A stretch of 64,000 bases of DNA from Salsipaludibacter albus (GCF_019798055.1 NZ_JAHOPH010000012.1:59822-123821); one strand, 5' to 3'; shown: positions 8,451 through 16,992, counted from the first letter of the stretch. The notes: a model not told the origin generated them from the letters alone. Numbers and translations are program-made.

Positions 8451-8497
8451 GTGTCGGCCCAGGCCGGGAGCGTGCTGCTCCCGGCCCGGGCCGACAC
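8451..8497 (-). terminator. Terminator of the second M14 gene
   Basis: GTGTCGGCCC (8451-8460) and GGCCGGGAGC (8462-8471) pair with GCTCCCGGCC (8477-8486) and GGGCCGACAC (8488-8497), 20 bp with one mismatch. It sits 15 bases past the stop codon. With the promoter at 8305-8333 it accounts for the 366-base gap between the two paralogues. Confidence 0.7.
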
Positions 8498-8512
8498 CCG
8501 GTGCAGTGAGGC

Positions 8513-10912
8513 TCAGCCGATCGTGATCGTTGCCTTGCGGGCGTTGTTTCCGCGACCCGGCACGTACCCCTTCTCGACGTTGCCCGAGGCATCGACGGAG
8601 AACCACCGGACGGTGGTCGTCGCGTCGATCATGATCTCCTCGCCGCCCTCACGCACGCCCGCGGACTTGTACTGGGTCGACGCCAGCGTCGGCGCCGAAC
8701 CGTCCAGGGTGTAGTAGACGTCCGCCGGCTCCGACGTCGTGAACGTCAGCGCGACGGGGCCGCTGTGGCGTCCCCCGGGCGGGCTGATCGAGCTCTCCGG
8801 CGGCCGGACGTCGTTGGTCCAGTCGTTGGCGACGTCGTAGAGCTCGACGACGCCGTTGGAGAACTCCATCATCTGGTTGTACGCCTCGTCCCACTGCGGC
8901 TGGAAGGACGTGCCGACCTCGAAGTTCCAGGCGTACAGCCCGTACTCGTAGTACAGCATGTCCCCCGAGTTGCCCGCCGCCGAGTACAGCACGTCGGCGA
9001 TCGGCCCGGTCCGAGCCGGCGTCACGGTCAGCCCCCGGTATTCGTGGATCTCGGTGAGGATGTCCTCGGACGCCGCGAAGAAGTAGTCCTCGGTCCCCAG
9101 GCTCGGCCGTGGCAGCACTTCGCGACCCGGCGTGACGTAGGCACCCGGCGACCACATGAAGTAGTTGCCCGAACTGTGGATGTTCATCGCGAACTTGATG
9201 TTGTCGTACTCGCCCGGGATCCAGTGGATGTTGGCCGACTCCGGCTCGGACAGCTCGGCCGGTCCGGCGAAGGTCCCGGACGTGCAGCTGGTCGACGCGC
9301 CGTTGTAGCCGTCGAACAGGCTGCCGATGGTGTAGTTGCGGTTGTTGTCCACGCCCCACTGGTCGCGGGCGTTGAAGTCGTTGCTCTGGCCGATCCCGCA
9401 GTACCGGGTCATGTTCTTGCGCTGCGACGCGAAGTCGTAGTAGCTGTACAGCTGCCCGTCGGGGTTGACCGTCGGGACGATGAAGATGTCGAGGTTGTCG
9501 ACGATCTTCTTCGTCTCGGCATCGGTCTTGTAGTTGTACAGCAACCGGTGCGCGGTCTCGAGGTTGACCAGCGGCGTCTGCCACTCGCGGGCGTGTTCCT
9601 GCGAGTAGGTCATGACGCCGGTCTTCGAGCCGTCACGGTGCTTGCCGATGCGCAGCATCAGCGGCTGGAACGGCTCGCGCTCGACGTACTCGGGCGCGTC
9701 CAGCCCGTCGTCCAGCTGGGCCGGGCCGGCCGGGACGACCACGCCTGCGCCGCTGTTGCCGCGATAGGTGTAGGCCACCACCAGGTCCGAGGCGGACGGC
9801 GAGGCGTTGAGCGCCGCCACCACCTGGGCCGCCGTGGAAGTCACCACGCCGGCGCCGTCGGTGGCCAGGCTGACCGTGATGTCGTCACCCGAGACCGACA
9901 CCGACAGCGGTGCGTTCGCCGTGCCGGGGGCGACGTAGGCGATCGTCAGGTCGTTGCCACCCTCGTGGCCCCAGGCATGGGAGTCGACCCCGACGCGCTG
10001 GCTCGTGGCCCCGCCGGACAGCTGCTGGGCGTTGCGTCGGTAGCCGTTGGTCTCGTAGGGCAGCTCGATGATCTCGGTCAGGTCCGGGAACTGCTCGTGC
10101 AGGTCGGCCAGGATCTCGTTGGTCTCGTAGACGTCCGGGTAGTGGTCGAGGAACCCCTGGAAGTACGTCGGCGAGTTGTCCTTGGTCGGCTCGCCCAGCC
10201 AGTCGGTCACGTCGGCCTCGGCCGAGCCACCGTTGGAGCTGGTCACGCGGACACGGGTCGGGGACTCCGCCCCGCCAGACAGGTTGATCTGGCGCCGGTG
10301 GTACTGGTACTCGCCGGCGTCGTTGAACGCCTGGAGGGTGGTGCTGCCGCCGTCACCGATCTCGGTGCCCGCACCGGCGTCCCACTCCACGGTCAGGGTC
10401 ACGGTGTTCAGGTCGGTGCTCTTGGCCTCGACCGACAGGTACGGGGTGCCCAGCGAGGTGAAGCGGTCTGCACGGGCGATGACGACCGTGTCGGTGGCCT
10501 CGATCGCGAGGGCGTCGGCCAGCTCGGCCTCGGCCGACATGGTCGCTTCGCGCTCGTCCATCAGCGCCTCGCGGCTCGCCTCGAGCTGGGCGGCGGTCTT
10601 CTTGACCGTCACGCCGACACCGCGGGCGCGCAGGTCGGACACGTCGTCGGGCCAGACGACACCGGTGACCTCGTAGCCGGATCCGACCGGCTCGAGGTCA
10701 TGGTCGAGGTCGATCCCGGAGTCCGCCACCACGTCGAGGGTCGCTCGATCGGGGATGGACAGGGTGACCAGGGACGGTCCGTCGACGGCGGGGGGATCCT
10801 CCGCGCTGGCGGTCGTGCCCGGCAGCAGTGCCAGGGCGACGGCCAGCGCGAGGACGACCACGCCGAGCAATCGGCGCAGCGTCGGTGCGGAGGTGCGTGC
10901 GGGGGATGTCAT
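8513..10912 (-). CDS. Secreted M14 zinc carboxypeptidase, paralogue without PA domain
   Basis: 799 residues, closely similar to the neighbouring M14 protein along its length: signal peptide (LALLPGTTASA), SQEHARE zinc motif, NNRNYT, MNIHSSGNYF, NFEVGTS catalytic Glu, the same 80-residue insert (SGDDITVSLAT), and the C-terminal YYTLDGSAPT module. The PA domain is absent: the text goes from INLSG directly to PTRVRVTSS, where the paralogue has about 135 residues in between. The open frame continues 72 codons upstream, but the ATG at 10910-10912 begins the sequence that aligns with the paralogue's signal peptide and is chosen. It probably acts on extracellular peptides. It has its own promoter and terminator. 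Confidence 0.9.
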   Translation of the reverse strand: MTSPARTSAPTLRRLLGVVVLALAVALALLPGTTASAEDPPAVDGPSLVTLSIPDRATLDVVADSGIDLDHDLEPVGSGYEVTGVVWPDDVSDLRARGVGVTVKKTAAQLEASREALMDEREATMSAEAELADALAIEATDTVVIARADRFTSLGTPYLSVEAKSTDLNTVTLTVEWDAGAGTEIGDGGSTTLQAFNDAGEYQYHRRQINLSGGAESPTRVRVTSSNGGSAEADVTDWLGEPTKDNSPTYFQGFLDHYPDVYETNEILADLHEQFPDLTEIIELPYETNGYRRNAQQLSGGATSQRVGVDSHAWGHEGGNDLTIAYVAPGTANAPLSVSVSGDDITVSLATDGAGVVTSTAAQVVAALNASPSASDLVVAYTYRGNSGAGVVVPAGPAQLDDGLDAPEYVEREPFQPLMLRIGKHRDGSKTGVMTYSQEHAREWQTPLVNLETAHRLLYNYKTDAETKKIVDNLDIFIVPTVNPDGQLYSYYDFASQRKNMTRYCGIGQSNDFNARDQWGVDNNRNYTIGSLFDGYNGASTSCTSGTFAGPAELSEPESANIHWIPGEYDNIKFAMNIHSSGNYFMWSPGAYVTPGREVLPRPSLGTEDYFFAASEDILTEIHEYRGLTVTPARTGPIADVLYSAAGNSGDMLYYEYGLYAWNFEVGTSFQPQWDEAYNQMMEFSNGVVELYDVANDWTNDVRPPESSISPPGGRHSGPVALTFTTSEPADVYYTLDGSAPTLASTQYKSAGVREGGEEIMIDATTTVRWFSVDASGNVEKGYVPGRGNNARKATITIG

Positions 10913-11063
10913 CGGGGCCTCACAGTCCCTTGGGGTCCACGCCGGAGGCGCGGCCGGTCCGGTGCCTCGGATCGCGCGAGCCCAGGGGATTGCCCCGTCG
11001 GACGCCCCGAACCGCCCCTCGTGGGGGACGGCACCGCGGGGCCGTCGGCCCCACTGACGGAGG

Positions 11064-11092
11064 AGTATCCAACTGTACGATCGTAAAGTCAA
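11064..11092 (-). promoter_or_regulatory. Promoter of the second M14 gene
   Basis: On the minus strand TTGACT (11087-11092) and GATACT (11064-11069) with a 17-base spacer. Position and GTTGAC context match the promoter of the other M14 gene, suggesting they were duplicated together. Confidence 0.6.
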
Positions 11093-11150
11093 CAGTCTTC
11101 GTGCGGCCCGCGAACGAAGTCCTGCCACGCTGGACCCGGGTGGACGCAGA

Positions 11151-11176
11151 CCGGCCCCCGCCGAAGCGGGGGCCGG
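11151..11176 (-). terminator. Terminator of the liv operon
   Basis: An 11-bp perfect stem, CCGGCCCCCGC (11151-11161) with GCGGGGGCCGG (11166-11176), with a loop that reads UUCG in the minus-strand transcript. It lies 18 bases after the livF stop. Confidence 0.7.
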
Positions 11177-11194
11177 TGTCCGTGGGGTGGTCCG

Positions 11195-11962
11195 TCAGGC
11201 CTTGGCGAGCGTCCCCAGGTACAGCTCGATGACCTTCGGGTCGTCGAGCAGGTCGCGACCACCACCGGTGTAGGCGTTGCGGCCCTGGTCCAGCACGTAC
11301 CCGCGGTCACAGATCTGCAGGCACCGGCGGGCGTTCTGCTCGACCATGATGATCGACACGCCAGTCTTGTTGATCCGCTTGGCGTTGATGAACACCTCGT
11401 CCTGGAGGTCGGGCGACAGGCCGGCCGACGGCTCGTCCATCAGCATGACCTCGGGGTCCATCATCAGCGCACGGCTCATCGCCAGCATCTGGCGCTCACC
11501 GCCGGACAGCGCGCCGGCCCGCTGGTCCAGCCGCTCCCCCAGCCGTGGGAAGGTCTCGATCGTGGACTCGAGGCGCCGGGAGAACTTGCTCTGGTCGAGG
11601 TAGCAGCCCATCTGCAGGTTCTCGCGGATGGTCAGGCTCGGGAAGACGTTCTCCGTCTGGGGCACGTAGCCGATCCCCATCTCCACCAGTTCGTGCGCGG
11701 GCTTGTCGGCGATGTCCTCGCCACGGAAGGTGACGTCCCCGGAGCGGACCGGGATCAACCCGAACAGCGCCTTGAGCAAGGTCGACTTGCCGGCGCCGTT
11801 GGGCCCGACGATCCCGACGATCTCGCCCTCGTGGAGGGTGAGGTCACAGCCGTTGAGGATGTCGACCTCCGGGACGTAGCCCGCCACGACCTCCTTGACC
11901 TCGACGATGACCGGCGTGTCGGGCATCTCGACCCCGCCGCCGACGGTCTCCATGTCACTCAT
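11195..11962 (-). CDS. livF: Branched-chain amino acid-type ABC transporter, ATP-binding protein
   Basis: 255 residues. Walker A GPNGAGKST, ABC signature LSGGERQML, Walker B VMLMDEPSAGL and the switch His in IIMVEQNARR are all present. Length and the short helical region match LivF. It powers uptake together with LivG and the two permeases encoded upstream. Its ATG overlaps the livG stop by 4 bases (ATGA), so translation is coupled. The ligand is not certain; this family also moves amides, urea and aromatic acids. Confidence 0.9.
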   Translation of the reverse strand: MSDMETVGGGVEMPDTPVIVEVKEVVAGYVPEVDILNGCDLTLHEGEIVGIVGPNGAGKSTLLKALFGLIPVRSGDVTFRGEDIADKPAHELVEMGIGYVPQTENVFPSLTIRENLQMGCYLDQSKFSRRLESTIETFPRLGERLDQRAGALSGGERQMLAMSRALMMDPEVMLMDEPSAGLSPDLQDEVFINAKRINKTGVSIIMVEQNARRCLQICDRGYVLDQGRNAYTGGGRDLLDDPKVIELYLGTLAKA

Positions 11963-12987
11963 GTGGTCGCTCCGTCCTCGTTGTGGGCGTCGTCCGCCCG
12001 GTGGTCGTGGGCCACGTCACGTTCGTCGTCGTGGGCTACCTCACGCTCGTCGTCGTGGACCACGTCAGGCTCGTCGTGGACCGGTTGACCCTCGTCACCG
12101 CGGATGACGTCGCCCTCGTCGTCGAAGGTCAGGTCCGAGTCGTGGTGCGAGCCCAGGTAGGCGTCCACCACGGCCTCGTTCTTGGAGATCGCGTCGGGCG
12201 TGCCCTCGGCGATGATCTTGCCCTCGGCCATGACCACGACCCAGTCGGCGATCTCGTGGACCACGTCCATGTCGTGCTCGACGAAGATGATGGTCATCCC
12301 CTCGTCGCGCAGCCCGGTGACGTGCTGGAGCAGTGACTGGGTCAGGGCCGGGTTCACCCCGGCCGTGGGCTCGTCGAGCATCACCAGCTCGGGATCGGTC
12401 ATCAGCGACCGCGCCATCTCCAGCAGCTTGCGCTGGCCCCCGGAGAGGGTGCCAGCGAACTCGTCACGCATGTGGTCCATCTTGAAGCGCACCAGCAGCT
12501 TGTCGGCGCGCTCCTCGATCGACTCCTCCTGCTCGTTCCACAACGGCTTGATCAGGGCCGGGAGGAACCGCTCACCCCGCTGCTCCTTGACCCCGAGCTT
12601 CATGTTCTCGATCACCGGCAGCCGGGTGAGCGACTTGGTCAGCTGGAAGGTCCGCACCATGCCCTGGCGGGCGAGCTTGTTCGGCGAGATGCGTCGTGGC
12701 ATGGCCTCGCCGTTGAACTCGACCGCCCCCTCGTTGGGGGTGTCGAAGCCCGTCAGGAGGTTGAAGAACGTGGTCTTGCCGGCACCGTTGGGCCCGATCA
12801 GGGCCGTGATCCAGTGGCGCTGGATCTCGAGGTGCTCGACGTCCACGGCCCGCAGCCCGCCGAACTGGCGGACCATGGTGTCGACCTCGAGGATCGGGTC
12901 GGGCTTGGACGACCCGGGCACCGCCTCGATGCCGTCGGTCGGGATCCGTCCCGGATGGTCGGTGGTCGTCATGGTGTCCTCGGTCAT
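11959..12987 (-). CDS. livG: Branched-chain amino acid-type ABC transporter, ATP-binding protein with His/Asp-rich tail
   Basis: 342 residues. Walker A GPNGAGKTT, signature LSGGQRKLLE, Walker B LVMLDEPTAGVNP and IIFVEHDMDVV give a standard LivG, with the long helical insert (RTFQLTKSL...KPLWNEQEES) typical of it. Two oddities: about 30 extra residues at the N-terminus, and after the normal end (AYLGS) a tail of about 60 residues rich in His, Asp and Glu built on an octad-like pattern (VVHDDERE, VAHDDERD, VAHDHRAD). It overlaps livM and livF by 4 bases each. Confidence 0.9.
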   Translation of the reverse strand: MTEDTMTTTDHPGRIPTDGIEAVPGSSKPDPILEVDTMVRQFGGLRAVDVEHLEIQRHWITALIGPNGAGKTTFFNLLTGFDTPNEGAVEFNGEAMPRRISPNKLARQGMVRTFQLTKSLTRLPVIENMKLGVKEQRGERFLPALIKPLWNEQEESIEERADKLLVRFKMDHMRDEFAGTLSGGQRKLLEMARSLMTDPELVMLDEPTAGVNPALTQSLLQHVTGLRDEGMTIIFVEHDMDVVHEIADWVVVMAEGKIIAEGTPDAISKNEAVVDAYLGSHHDSDLTFDDEGDVIRGDEGQPVHDEPDVVHDDEREVAHDDERDVAHDHRADDAHNEDGATT

Positions 12988-13979
12988 CGGTCCGCCAACA
13001 TCATCTCGTTGCGATCACCGAACACGCCCTGGGGTCTGAAGGCCATCAGCAGCATCAGCCCGAGTCCGACGATCATGAACCGGATCGAGCCTCCCCGGAC
13101 CCCGGCCGTGACGGCCGCCGGCACGATCCCTGCCTGCGTCGCCTGGTCGAGCACGTTGTTGGCCAGCGACAGGATCATCCAGAACGCCACCGCGCCGAAG
13201 ATCGGCGACCAGATCCGGCCCACGCCACCCAGGATCAGGGCCGTCCAGATGAAGAAGGTGACCGGCGGCGAGTACACGTCGGGCTGGACGGTGGACTGGC
13301 CGACCGACAGCACGATCCCGGCGAGACCGCCCAGCACGCCACCCAGGATCAGCGACTGCATCTTGTACCAGTAGGCGTTCTTGCCCAGGGCCCGGGCCGC
13401 GTCCTCGTCCTCACGGATCGACTTGAGCACCCGGCCCCACGGACTGCGCATCAACAGCCACACCAGCAGCGTCACCAGGACCGCCAGGGTCCAGCCGACG
13501 ATGATGATGTAGGCCTGGTTGCCGAACACCTTCACCGAACCGAACCCGTAGGCAACGGATGGATCGAACGGGTTCCAGACGTAGAACCCGTCGGCGAAGC
13601 CATTGATCCCGTTCGAGCCACCCGACCAGTCGGTGAGTGCCACGGATCTGAACGTCAGCCGGATGATCTCGGACGCGGCGATCGTGACGATCGCCAGGTA
13701 GTCCGCACGCAGCCGGAGGGTCGGGACCCCCAGGAGCAGTGCCAGGAACACGGCGGCCAGCAGGCCGATGATGAACGCCAGCCACACGGGGGCGCCGTAC
13801 TGCGTGATGGAGATCCCCACCCCGTAGGCGGAGATCGACATGAACCCGACCTGGCCGAAGTTCAGCAGTCCGGTGTAGCCGAAGTGGACGTTGAGCCCGA
13901 CCGCGGCGATGGCGTAGACCGCGGCCTCGCGCGAGATGCCCGCGAGGATCGCGTTGCGAAAGATGACTTCCCAGTCCAT
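12984..13979 (-). CDS. livM: Branched-chain amino acid-type ABC transporter permease
   Basis: 331 residues, mostly hydrophobic with about 8-10 membrane segments. The LivM landmarks HFGYTGLLNFGQVGFM near the N-terminus and GRVLKSIREDEDAARALGKN (the EAA-like loop that contacts the ATPases) are clear. It forms the inner-membrane channel with LivH. It starts 3 bases after the livH stop and overlaps livG by 4 bases. Confidence 0.92.
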   Translation of the reverse strand: MDWEVIFRNAILAGISREAAVYAIAAVGLNVHFGYTGLLNFGQVGFMSISAYGVGISITQYGAPVWLAFIIGLLAAVFLALLLGVPTLRLRADYLAIVTIAASEIIRLTFRSVALTDWSGGSNGINGFADGFYVWNPFDPSVAYGFGSVKVFGNQAYIIIVGWTLAVLVTLLVWLLMRSPWGRVLKSIREDEDAARALGKNAYWYKMQSLILGGVLGGLAGIVLSVGQSTVQPDVYSPPVTFFIWTALILGGVGRIWSPIFGAVAFWMILSLANNVLDQATQAGIVPAAVTAGVRGGSIRFMIVGLGLMLLMAFRPQGVFGDRNEMMLADR

Positions 13980-13982
13980 GGA

Positions 13983-15314
13983 TCAACCCACCCGTTCGGA
14001 GCGACCGAGGATGCCCTGTGGTCTGACCACCAGGATCAGGATCAGGGCCACCATCGCGGCGGCGTTCTTGAGTTCGGACGGAATGACCAGGGTCGACATC
14101 TGGATGAAGACCCCGACGACGAGGCTTCCCACGAGCGCGCCGTAGGCCGTCCCGATGCCGCCGAGGATCACGCCGGCGAAGATCGGCAGGAGCAGGCGGA
14201 AGCCCATGATCCAACTGACCGACTCGCCGAGGCCCCACAGGATCCCGCCGAAGGCGGCCAGTCCACCACCGACGGCCCACACGATCAGGATCACGCGCTG
14301 GACGTCGATGCCGGACGACTCGGCCAGGTCCCGGTTGTCCGAGACCGCCCGCATCGCCCGCCCGATCTTGGTCCTCTGGAGCACCAGGCCGACCCCGACC
14401 AGGACGATGATCGAGATGAGGACCGACCAGATGTCCTTGGGCGGCAGCACGATCGGTCCGATCTCGATGCCGCGCTGGATGTTGTAGTTGCCGTAGGAAC
14501 GTGGATCGCCTCGGAAGACGTACAGCAGGCCGTACCTCAGGAACAGCGACAGGCCGATGGTGATCACCAACTGGGCGATCAACCCCACCCCGCGCTTGCG
14601 CAGTGGTCGGAAGATGCCCAGGTCCATCAGGGCGCTGGCACCCGCGGTGGCGATGATCGCCAGGATCGCGGCCAGGATGAGGTGCATGCCGATGGTCACG
14701 TTGAAGAAGTAGGCGATCACGGCGCCGATGCTGATCAGCTCGCCGTGGGCGAAGTTGACCAGCTGGGTGGTGCCGAAGACCAGTGACAGGCCGATGGCCA
14801 TCATCGCGATCAGCAGGCCGAGCTTGATGCCCTCGACGAACAGCTGCAGGACCAGCCGCAGGTCGAACCCGCTGTCTGCACCCGGTCCCGGCCCTTCACC
14901 GATCGGGAACAGCACGGGCCGCACCTGGCCCGGGTTGACCGTCAGCGTGCGCGACGGCTCGTCGGGGTTGCGCAGGCTCGCGTCGTCGGGGAACGACTCG
15001 ACGTCGACGGTGACGGTGTACTCACCGGTGTCGGTCACCTCGACGGTCCAGGCCCCCTCGGCGTCGGAGACGGCCTCGCCGACGACCGCACCGTCGGCGT
15101 CGGTCACCTCGACCCGCACGCCCTCGACCGGGGTGGGCCCGTCTTCGCCCTCGGGGTTGGTGAACGTGCCCTGGAAGCCGAGCTCCGGTCCCTCGTCCTG
15201 TGCCATGGCGGGAATCTGCAGGGATCCCAGCGTCACGGTGAGCAGGAGGAGCAGGAGCAGTCGATGGCGCCAGGACCATTTCGACGCCCCCCGGTCAGCG
15301 GTCATCGTGTTCAT
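13983..15314 (-). CDS. livH: LivH-type ABC permease fused to an N-terminal carboxypeptidase-regulatory-like domain
   Basis: 443 residues, about 150 longer than usual. The last 290 residues are LivH: TTQLVNFAHGELISIGA, and the EAA-type loop GRAMRAVSDNRDLAESSGID. Ahead of it are a signal-peptide-like hydrophobic stretch (residues 18-38, ending AMAQ) and a beta-rich domain of about 100 residues (VEGVRVEVTDADGAVVGEAVSDAEGAWTV-type, here cited in pieces: VEGVRVEVTD, SDAEGAWTVE) resembling carboxypeptidase regulatory/SdrD-B modules. This domain would be outside the membrane, where it could touch the binding lipoprotein. First gene of the leftward operon. Confidence 0.88.
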   Translation of the reverse strand: MNTMTADRGASKWSWRHRLLLLLLLTVTLGSLQIPAMAQDEGPELGFQGTFTNPEGEDGPTPVEGVRVEVTDADGAVVGEAVSDAEGAWTVEVTDTGEYTVTVDVESFPDDASLRNPDEPSRTLTVNPGQVRPVLFPIGEGPGPGADSGFDLRLVLQLFVEGIKLGLLIAMMAIGLSLVFGTTQLVNFAHGELISIGAVIAYFFNVTIGMHLILAAILAIIATAGASALMDLGIFRPLRKRGVGLIAQLVITIGLSLFLRYGLLYVFRGDPRSYGNYNIQRGIEIGPIVLPPKDIWSVLISIIVLVGVGLVLQRTKIGRAMRAVSDNRDLAESSGIDVQRVILIVWAVGGGLAAFGGILWGLGESVSWIMGFRLLLPIFAGVILGGIGTAYGALVGSLVVGVFIQMSTLVIPSELKNAAAMVALILILVVRPQGILGRSERVG

Positions 15315-15484
15315 GTTCCTCCCTGGGCCTCGCCTGCCAGCAGCCTGCGGGCAGACTAGTCACTGCGATCCCCGCCTTCCGAACACTGTCCGTGTCGGTT
15401 CCCCGAACCTCGCCCCATGGAGGTGCACCTCGGCCACGCCCCGCCCGGGACGTGTGTGTGCCCCGTGCGCCCACCGTGCACCGG

Positions 15485-15516
15485 TTGGCGGCATGCCATC
15501 CAACTATCACTATCAT
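15485..15516 (+). promoter_or_regulatory. Candidate promoter of the binding-protein gene
   Basis: TTGGCG (15485-15490) and TATCAT (15511-15516) precede the ATG at 15562; the 20-base spacer is long, so the pairing is uncertain. The local AT-rich TATCACTATCATAG stands out in the 247-base divergent region between the permease operon and the lipoprotein gene. Confidence 0.35.
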
Positions 15517-15561
15517 AGGCTTCCGCACGCCGGAACCGGCGGCGCAGACGCAAGGAAGAAC

Positions 15562-16965
15562 ATGACCAGCAAGAGACGACTTCGCGCAGTCGCCCTCGTC
15601 GGGGCGGCAGCGCTGGTCTTCGCCGCCTGTGGCGGGGACGACGGAGCCGAAGAAGATCCCACGTCGGAGGAGACCACCGGCGCTGCGGAGACCGAGGCAC
15701 CCACCGAGAGCGAAATGGCCTCGGAGATGCCGTCCGAGACCGCTGCGGCTTCGGAGACCACGGGGGGAGAAGGCGTGCTTCAGGGTGTCCGGGGGACGTT
15801 GCCGTCCGCCGACATCACCCAGGACTTCCGTGACCGCCTCCTCGAGGTGGACCCGGAGCTGACCGACTACTCCTACTCCGGTGAGACCTACGACGCCGTG
15901 ATCATCCTCGCCCTCGCGGCCGAGGTCGCCGGCACCGACGACCCGCTGGCCATGGCCAGCGAGATCAACGGGGTCACCAAGGACGGCGATGTCTGCACCT
16001 CCTTCGAGGAGTGCAAGACCATGATCGCCGACGGCGCCGACATCGACTACGACGGTGTGGGTGGCCCGTACGCGTTCTCCGCCGCCGGTGAGCCGACCTC
16101 TGCCAGCTTCGCCATCCTGCAGTACGGCGCGGACAACCAGATCGACGACTCGCTGACCGAGTTCCGCCAGGCCGAGATCTCCGAGGACGCGCTGCCCACG
16201 GACGTGGCGACGCCGGAGGCTTCCGGTGGCGACTCGGACGGCCAGCTGCACGTCGGCACCCTGCTGCCGGAGACCGGGGACCTCGCGTTCCTCGGCCCCC
16301 CGGAGTTCGCAGGTGCACAGCTCGCCGCCAACGACGTCAACGACGCCGGTGGTGTCCTCGACCAGGAGATGCTGCTGACCCAGGGCGACTCCGGTGACAC
16401 CAACACCGACATCGCCAACCAGACGGTGGACGAGCACCTCGCCGCAGGAGTCGACGCCATCGTCGGCGCCGCGTCGTCGGGCGTGTCCTTCACGGTGATC
16501 GACAAGATCACCGCGGCGAACAAGATCCACTTCTCGCCGGCCAACACCGCGCCGGACTTCACCACCTACGCCGACAACGGTCTGTACTTCCGGACCGCTC
16601 CGTCCGACGTGCTCCAGGGCCGGGTCCTCGCGGACTCGATCCTCGCCGACGGCGGCAGCAACGTGGTGATCTTCACCCGCCAGGACCCGTACGGCGAGGG
16701 CCTCCTGGAGTACACCCAGACGCCGCTCGAGGAGGCCGGAGCCACGGTCACCCCGATCGTCTACGACCCGGCCGCGACCGAGTTCGCCGCCGAGGTGCAG
16801 GAGGCGGTCGCCGCCAGCCCTGACACCATCGCCCTGATCGGCTTCGCCGAGTCGGAGCAGGTCATCAAGACGATGATCGAGCAGGGCATCGGGCCGCAGG
16901 AGATCCCGCTGTGGCTGGTCGACGGCAACATCGGCAACGCACTCGGTGAGAAGTTCAACGAGTGA
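15562..16965 (+). CDS. Liv-type substrate-binding lipoprotein with swapped (circularly permuted) lobes
   Basis: 467 residues. Lipoprotein signal with Cys23 (VFAACGG) and an acidic Ser/Thr/Glu linker to about 70. Residues 72-206 (GVRGTLPSADI, DYSYSGETYDAVII, CTSFEECK, IDYDGVGGPY, TSASFAILQYG) are what normally forms the C-terminal part of this type I periplasmic-binding family. A linker (about 207-228) follows, then 229-467 holds the usual N-terminal part (VGTLLPETGDLAFLGPPEF, DSGDTNTDIANQTVD, IVGAASSGVS, FRTAPSDVLQGRVL) and the protein stops at NALGEKFNE, where normal relatives would continue into the GVRGTLPS block. Both lobes are therefore complete but in reversed order. Start ATG follows AAGGAAG. 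It is divergent from livHMGF and is surely its binding partner. Confidence 0.85.
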   Translation: MTSKRRLRAVALVGAAALVFAACGGDDGAEEDPTSEETTGAAETEAPTESEMASEMPSETAAASETTGGEGVLQGVRGTLPSADITQDFRDRLLEVDPELTDYSYSGETYDAVIILALAAEVAGTDDPLAMASEINGVTKDGDVCTSFEECKTMIADGADIDYDGVGGPYAFSAAGEPTSASFAILQYGADNQIDDSLTEFRQAEISEDALPTDVATPEASGGDSDGQLHVGTLLPETGDLAFLGPPEFAGAQLAANDVNDAGGVLDQEMLLTQGDSGDTNTDIANQTVDEHLAAGVDAIVGAASSGVSFTVIDKITAANKIHFSPANTAPDFTTYADNGLYFRTAPSDVLQGRVLADSILADGGSNVVIFTRQDPYGEGLLEYTQTPLEEAGATVTPIVYDPAATEFAAEVQEAVAASPDTIALIGFAESEQVIKTMIEQGIGPQEIPLWLVDGNIGNALGEKFNE

Positions 16966-16992
16966 CCGACGCCTGAGCGTCACGCACGATCC

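Noticed and set aside
5780..8509. 909-residue rightward open frame over the M14 gene, and a similar 773-residue one at 8765-11086
   Set aside because: Both are mirror-frame shadows of the M14 genes, typical in high-GC DNA; a protein with Val/Gly/Arg/Asp runs and no motifs.
14728..15561. Longer N-terminus of the binding lipoprotein
   Set aside because: The frame is open upstream, but it is antisense to livH and a lipoprotein signal peptide with a ribosome-binding site starts at 15562.
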